Origin: Agrostemma githago
Taxonomy: Eukaryota; Streptophyta; Magnoliopsida; Caryophyllales; Caryophyllaceae
Direction of reading: 5' to 3'
DNA length: 64,000 nt
NCBI GenBank assembly: GCA_958450325.1
Contig: OY288256.1
Location: 49,308,953-49,372,952, forward strand
The position numbers were made by a program, and so were the translations under genes. The notes under the pieces were generated by a model. The model was given only the letters and a program-made list of their open reading frames with translations. It made no database searches and had not been told where the DNA came from. Position 1 is the first letter of the stretch. Each line of letters begins with the position of its first letter. Below are positions 58,060 to 64,000 of this stretch, in pieces.

Positions 58060-59820
58060 GTTCTTACAGAAATGCAAGACCACACACTTTCAGTTGTATA
58101 GCCACACTCATTATGTTGTAGAATCACGCAGGTGTACACTCATTGTAGTCACATATTTAGTTGTATAGTCACACTCTTTATGTTGTAGAATCACTCAGCT
58201 GTAGAATACCTTAGGATTAAGGTCTCATGCGTTTAATCATTTCATCTTCATGCTTGTTTTACTTTTCATACCTTTTTTTGTATTTATAAAATTATTCATC
58301 TTCATTATCCAAAAAAAATGAAGATTAAATATGGATTAAAATGAAGGTTGAATATGAATGAATGAAAGTTGAATATTTAATGAATGTTATAATTTAGTCG
58401 TATAGTCACAGAGATTATGTTGTATAGTCACACAGTTGAAGTTGTATAGTCATACTCGTTATGTTGTAGGACCACAGTCATTATGTTGTAGGATCACACC
58501 GTTTATGTTGTATAGTCACACAGTTAAAGTTGTATAGTCACACTCATTATGTTGTACAATCATGCAGTTGTACCGTCATTGTAGTCCCATATTCAGTTGT
58601 ATGTGTGATTTAGATTGATTGTGTGTTTTGTTGCAGCAAAATGATTGGTGGAAAGAGGAATGTTGGTAAAAGGGGCGGTGGGAAGAAGAAGGTCGTGGAA
58701 GATACAGCGATCGACCACGTTATTGGACAATGTATTGTTGTAAAGATTAAAATGAAGGTTGAATATGAATGAATGAAGGTTGAATATTTAATGAATGTTT
58801 AAATAATTTGTTCTGAATCGTATGTATAATCATCTTTCTAATTATGAATGTGACTTTGCTAATGATGATTGAAGAATAATTGACTGTATGACTTTTATTT
58901 TCCATTTTACGGTTTCAGTTTTGTAGTCACACACTTTAGGTTGTATAGTCACACTCATTATATTGTATAGTCACACTCATTATATTGTAGAATCACCCAA
59001 ATTCTTGCAGTGATTAGTATATGTAATCATCTTTGCTAATGATGATTGAAGTATAAATAAGTACGAGCATAATTTAGTTGTATAGTCACAGAGATTATGT
59101 TGTATAGTCACACAGTTGAAGTTGTATAGTCATACTCGTTATGTTGTAGGATCACAGTCATTATGTTGTAGGATCACACAGTTTATGTTGTATAGTCACA
59201 CAGTTAAAGTTGTATAGTCACACAGTTAAAGTTGTATAGTCACACTCATTATGTTGTATAGTCACACTCATAATATTGTATAACCGGGACAGATTTTGGT
59301 TTTTCTTTTTGTATAGTCACACTTGTCATGCAGTAGAATCACACTCATTATGTTGTGAAATCATATTCATTATGTTTTAGAATCACACTCATTTTGTGCG
59401 TAATGTCAAACGTCAACATAAAAAGTGTGACTATGCAGCATAAAGAGTGTGACTATACAACTGAAAGTGTGTGACCTTGCAATTTAGAAAGAACATTACG
59501 CACAAAATGAGTTGTTCTTTTTTTTTTAATTAAAATATTTTTACAGTCAATTTTTTTGGATAATGAAGATGAATAATTTTATAAATACCAAACAAAAAGA
59601 AGGTATGAAAAATAAACAAGCATGAAGATGAAGATGATTAAACAAGCATGAAGATGAAGATGATTATGAATGAATTTTGAAGATGAAGAAGGGAGAGTTT
59701 GAATGACGTACTATATATAAAAAACATCTTCATCTTCATTATACAATATTATAAGTGTGACTATACAACATAGCGAGTGTGACTATACAACAAGGCGAAT
59801 GTGACTATACAAATACGACC
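58060..59820. repeat. Degenerate 22-24 bp minisatellite with orientation switch
   Basis: Dozens of units around TTATGTTGTATAGTCACACTC or TTATGTTGTAGAATCACAC in 58075-58620 and 58915-59400. Beyond about 59415 the units are inverted (GTGTGACTATACAACAT), down to about 59810. Confidence 0.85.
58641..58769 (+). other. Possible first coding exon (weak)
   Basis: After TTTGTTGCAG, a good splice acceptor, ATG at 58641 opens a short basic reading frame (MIGGKRNVGKRGGGKKK) of about 42 codons. A GAAG/GTATGT donor at 57785, after a pyrimidine-rich 5' leader-like segment, could be its partner, giving an intron filled with the minisatellite. No homology recognised; it could be the remains of a captured or transposon gene, or chance. 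Confidence 0.25.
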
Positions 59821-59880
59821 ACTTTTGGCTACAAACCAATGGGTGCACAGCTGCGTGGTTTTAATTTTTAAAGGTGGAAG

Positions 59881-60686
59881 GATAAGTGATTGATGGGAAG
59901 GGATTTGTCGCGGATCCCGCCGTCAAATAATAACCGAGTAACCTAACTAGGGAAGACAGGGCAAGTCGGGTCGAATCCACAGGGAGGGAAATGCGTTCCG
60001 ACTAGTGGGTGCTACGGTTTCGGACTAGGTTCGAGACGAGCTAATCTAGGGGGAGGCTAAGGACTAGGCTAGGTCTAAAACAAGGAAAAGGAAAACAAAC
60101 AAGTAAGGAAACGGGCTAGGATTAGGTCGGGTTCAAGGAGTGATGGAATGGTCAAGGAAGAGCTAAGGTGAAGGGGTAGTTGGGTAACCTAGGTGTAATC
60201 CGGGCTCTCGCTACGTAGACCGACCTAGAGGTTCTTGATATAACCCATCTTAGCGACACACATGACAAACGGGGTTACTAGCGTGCTATCGTAGCCTAGG
60301 TCATGTCCGGGCTCTCGCTACGTAGACCGACCTAGAGGTTCTTGATATAACCCATCTTAGCGACACACATGACAAACGGGGTTACTAGCGTGCTATCGTA
60401 GCCTAGGTCACGTCCGGGCTCTCGCTAGGTAGACCGACCTAGGGGTCGTCCTCACCGGGCTCTCGCTACGTAGTGAGGGAACCAAACCCACGAGCAAACT
60501 ATCACCCACAAGAGAAAAGGCAAGAAAAACAAGCACATGCATCTACATGTCATTCAAGCATTTCATCAAACATGTTCCATGCATCTAACCAAGAGGAAAC
60601 CCAAAACTTCCACCAACATCTCCAACAAACCCTTGATCACCCATTAAACACCCAAATCACCCTACTAACCATAGCAAGAGTCTACT
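59881..60686. repeat. Unclassified repeat with 107-bp tandem duplication
   Basis: Non-coding. Contains GGGTCGAATCCACAGGGAGG near 59967, a string I have seen in dispersed plant repeats. From 60199 a 107-bp unit (TCCGGGCTCTCGCTACGTAG ... CCTAGGTCA) occurs twice almost identically (60199-60305, 60306-60412), then as partial copies to about 60475. It ends where the Tat LTR starts. Confidence 0.6.
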
Positions 60687-63232
60687 TGTGGACATGACGT
60701 AGGTCCACCCCGACGCGGCCACGCGCGGGTTTTGGGTAGGCGAATGAATCTCGTGGTAAGATTGTTCTCGGGTTCGAAATTTAAGTCAAAATGGAGTCGC
60801 CACCGAATTTTGTGGTTATTCGGAACCATACGAGCCCACTCTATGTCGTCATGGGCTATACACAAAGTAAGCCCACTTCGATTTCAGAGTTTATGGGGCT
60901 CGTCGCTTTGCATTGTTATATCGATACCGTTTACACCGGCTTTCGTATATAAAATGACTCTCGTGCGCCAAGGGTTTCGGACATCCGGAAACCAAAGGTT
61001 CTGAGTAAGGGGTGAGGGTACGTGTTGGGAAGCCCACTAAGGACACCCAACCCCGCCCGCACATGGCGGCCTCTACTAAGACACCGTTCGTGTTCGTGTA
61101 CACGCGCTAGTAAAATAATTAAATGATATGCAAACAACGTTTTCGAGCTAAGCATGTGAATTTTGCGTTAACTACGTCATTTAATGCATCTTATTATTTG
61201 TCGAAATGATTTAGCATGCGAGGTTCATTTATAAAGAAATAAAGCAAGTAAATAAATAAAACTCGAAATGTAATAAAATAACGTACAAGTTACACGGGCG
61301 GAAATACAACCCGGAATTCACAATACAACATTACGTAAAAATAATAAACAAAATAAAAATAACGCAATATAATGATAGGAACGGACCCATATGTAAGCTA
61401 GACCGCGAAATATGTAGATGGACTAACCCCGATTGAATACACATTATGTCGTGTACTAAACGAAGGACGGAAATATGAGATTGTGGCATATTGCTAGCCC
61501 GATCTCATATTCCATAGTCTTGTCCCGACTTATCATTACGAAGGAGATCGGTCTAAGTCGTTCTATGTGTCGTGATGTGCATGGTTTTGAAAATAGGAAT
61601 GTCACGTGATGGTCTTTACACGTGATGACCAAAGTCGATAAAGGAACGGGGCTTGGAATGTGTGTCCAAGCCCTCGGTTTTCCGGGTTACAGGACCCACT
61701 CGACCGAGTTATGGTGTGATTCGGTCGAGTGCACCTTTTACGTGGCTACTGCCCATTTTTTTGGGTGCTACTCGATCGAGTAGCCTATGTACTCGGTCGA
61801 GTAGCCCCTGTACGAGGGATAACTCGCTTTGTTTTTTGGTTTAAAATCGATGGTTGGTTAAATTGAACACAAATATCGCACGATTTGTATTCAACTCAAC
61901 CTCCGGTATTATAATCGTGTACGAACGATTATAATACCGTTATCGGAGTTTTATGAAAATGTTTTTATTATATTAGAAATTTTGAATTAGTAACGAAAGA
62001 TGTCCCTCTACGTCACGACATCGAAACTAAACCTTTCGGATTACGTGATGTCGGTTTTCGTGTCAACGGGTTTCGTACCAATTATGGAAATGGGATTAAA
62101 TACGTTCAACTACGACCGTTTGCAATCGCGTCACGCCCTTGAGTATGTTGGGGCGGGGCTCCTCGAAAGGGCTCCACCTCCGTTGTTGCTCGTAAAGGGA
62201 TTAGACGGATTTTAGGCAAACATCGTAGTCAAACGGATTTAAAACCGGATTTTGATACTAGTTTACGTATACGCGGTATAATAACGATATTAGTAATAAA
62301 AGATGATATAAAAATGAAAATGCAAGAAAAAAAGGTATAACGATGCTAGTGTTAGTGTTACTACGATCATAAGTATGATGCAAAAATACGATAAATAAAA
62401 TGGAAATGAGACTAGATAAAAGAGATCGAGATGGGGTTTGGGACACCCTCAACATACGTGCTTAGTAAGGACCTCGGAAATGGACTCGTAATAGCGGCAC
62501 GGGCTTAGGAGTATCGAGGATGTATGCGAGTTGTGGTGTGTATGGGTATGTGTGTATGTTTCGCCGGTTTCCGAGGGACGAGGGGCTCGGATTTTTGTGT
62601 AGTCTTGCTAGGGACGTAGTATAGGGAGTGTAGTAGGGTTAGGATGCAAAATGTAGGGTAAATGCTTAGGGTAAAAAGTGTGCAAATGAATGGGGGTGAA
62701 GCGGTATTTATAGACTTCATCCCACGACATAGGGGCACTCGATCGAGTGGCCCAAGTGCACTCGATCAAGTGCCCTTGCAAACGGGTCAAACCGGGTTCA
62801 AAAAGGCTCCACTCGATCGAGTGGGGTCAATCCACTCGATCGAGTGGATCAGTTGGGCGAGACAAATAAGGGAAGAATTGATCTTGTTGTTGTGATTGAT
62901 TTTTTTGAATTTTATTTTGTGCGCCAACTGAACTTGGCTGATTTATGAGACGGTTTCGTCTTTGACCGGGTTTTGACCCGGTCGCCAAAAGACGGGATTT
63001 ATCTTTGGTGTCGGTTTTGGCCCAAATTAGTCTTATTTGACTCGGAACGACCCACTGGGCCTGAATCTGAGGTCTGTTCTGTGAGATTTTTACTCCGCTA
63101 AAAGTCCATGTCGGATATTATTGATTCTGAGCCCAAATCCGAGTATACCAAGTCACGTTTGCGTCCGATCATCATCGGGTGTTTTTCGGAGACTACCATA
63201 GACACGTGGCAGTCAAAATGCGGGTGTCTACA
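60687..63232 (-). repeat. 3' LTR of a Tat element 1 relative, inverted
   Basis: 2546 bp on the minus strand: starts TGTAGACACCCG at 63232, ends ATGTCCACA at 60687. Same family as the LTRs of element 1 but clearly diverged. TATAAATA at 62705-62712, with ACTCGATCGAGT palindromes upstream (62735-62850) and downstream (61690-61810). Confidence 0.92.
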
Positions 63233-64000
63233 AAGCCCCCACTCTGACTGAGGCTTGGACAAGGCGAAAGTCAGAGTAGCTACCAAGCCTGTTAAGACCT
63301 GGTAGACTTCCGGTCGGGTCGTTTATAGTCCAGTGGACTCGCGTGAAGGGCTCGCCAGGCATAAGCAGAGGGTCATACCTGTCCTGATGATGATAGCTTT
63401 GCGGGGAGTCAGACTTGTAGCATAAGTCCTGGGCATGCCTATATGTGGGCCCATCCCGTACCATTTCGGGGAAGATGCCGCCTCGGGCGTTCCGCTGGGG
63501 AAATATGTGAACTGTACGGGCTTGCTTTTGAAGCCTTGAGTCGCACTCGAGCTGATGATGATGCTCCGTGGGGAGTAAAGCTTGCCTCTTTTGGGGAGTA
63601 GGTGTACCCGTATGCCGACACATCTTGGATGTAGCATACCGGGAAAAGCTGACTTCGTTGGGGAATTTGAATAGTTTTGCGGAGACTTGCTTCTGAAGTC
63701 TGGGGTGTACCTGCATGCTGACACATAACAACTTGTATGTAATACATAGGCAAAACACCGACTCGTGCTGGGGAGAAGATAAAAATATTTGAATTTTCGA
63801 AGGGACAAAATTTTGAAAAGAATTTTTATCGCGAAGAAATTTTATCACAGAAAAAATTTGGAGACTCTTAGGAAAGCTCGGGACAGCTTGATTTCTATTC
63901 TGGGTTCTAGTTTGAAATCAGGCCTGCGCGCGCATAGGGCCCAGTTTGCTGAGGAGGCAGAGTGGTTAGGTTTTCAGTTAGGTTTTCTCATTATAAATAT
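63233..64000 (-). mobile_element. 3' internal end of the inverted Tat element
   Basis: Next to the LTR is the conserved pre-LTR block with purine tract (63233-63370; on the minus strand GACCCGACCGGAAG, CTTTCGCCTTGTCCAAGCCTC). Then come about four degenerate 90-110 bp tandem units (63395-63780) ending GGGGAG and related to those at 25064-25300. Then a stretch matching 24900-25030 of element 1 (GCCTGCGCGCGCATAGGGCCC). A TATAAATAT box at 63992-64000 on the plus strand would serve this element's antisense gene, which lies beyond the window. Confidence 0.82.

Larger units (their letters stand above)
57447..59880. other. Fold-back region, possible inverted-repeat (MULE-like) element
   Basis: Arms at about 57785-58130 and 59390-59745 are inverted copies: CTTCATCTTCATGCTT with poly-T/GTATTTATAAAATTATTCATC on the left, its complement on the right, and GTGCGTAATGTTCTT...GCAA.....CACACACTTTCAGTTGTATAG on the left against its reverse complement on the right. 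A perfect 19-bp pair (59391-59409 with 59493-59511) is nested at the right arm. The first part also has three 24-26 bp repeats of ACTCCGACCATACTCCGTCA (57678-57760). Class unproven. Confidence 0.5.

Overview
The window is plant nuclear DNA made almost entirely of nested transposable elements. I found no host protein gene, rRNA or tRNA. Ty3/gypsy elements of the Tat lineage, CACTA (En/Spm) elements, Helitrons, a LINE tail, Stowaway-like MITEs, a hAT-type element and solo LTRs are all present. Two Tat elements carry spliced antisense genes between pol and the 3' LTR, together with tandem repeats. As I recall it, this is the architecture described for Retand of Silene latifolia, so a Caryophyllaceae genome is my best guess (inference, not proven here).

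Layout. 1-8587: right part of a CACTA element (minus strand) with a broken TNP2-type transposase gene and a second gene with a duplicated exon. 9474-28233: a second CACTA element (plus strand) with a fused, decayed transposase gene. Its 3' subterminal repeat zone is split by a 15.4 kb Tat element (12557-27976; 2521-bp LTRs, 5-bp target duplication CCGAC). That Tat element has a gag-pol ruined by stops and frameshifts, but an apparently intact two-exon antisense ORF (22975-24742). 28234-30102: piece of a long LTR. 30103-42460: 5'-truncated second Tat element with an integrase remnant, two antisense plant-mobile-domain-like genes (two exons, and eight exons), a 20-copy repeat of about 40 bp and a 3' LTR that contains a hAT-type element. 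43787-49484: an LTR of the same family in inverted orientation, split by a solo LTR. 49485-50780: a partial LTR of another Tat family.

50870-57360: two head-to-tail non-autonomous Helitrons. The second holds a perfect (TAA)n tract of about 254 bp and a 5'-truncated LINE with 16-bp target duplications, itself split by a 3.9 kb solo LTR. 57396-59880: a hairpin and a fold-back region with a minisatellite that reverses orientation. 60687-64000: 3' LTR and 3' internal end of a further Tat element on the minus strand.

How the parts relate. Coding capacity is retroelement gag-pol, DNA transposases and antisense genes of unknown role carried by the Tat elements. The antisense genes have their own TATA boxes, consistent splice sites and, in one element, an open reading frame that outlasted gag-pol. 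LTR promoters of each Tat family carry their own reiterated GC-rich palindromes just upstream of TATAAATA. These antisense genes and promoter palindromes are the most interesting material in the window.
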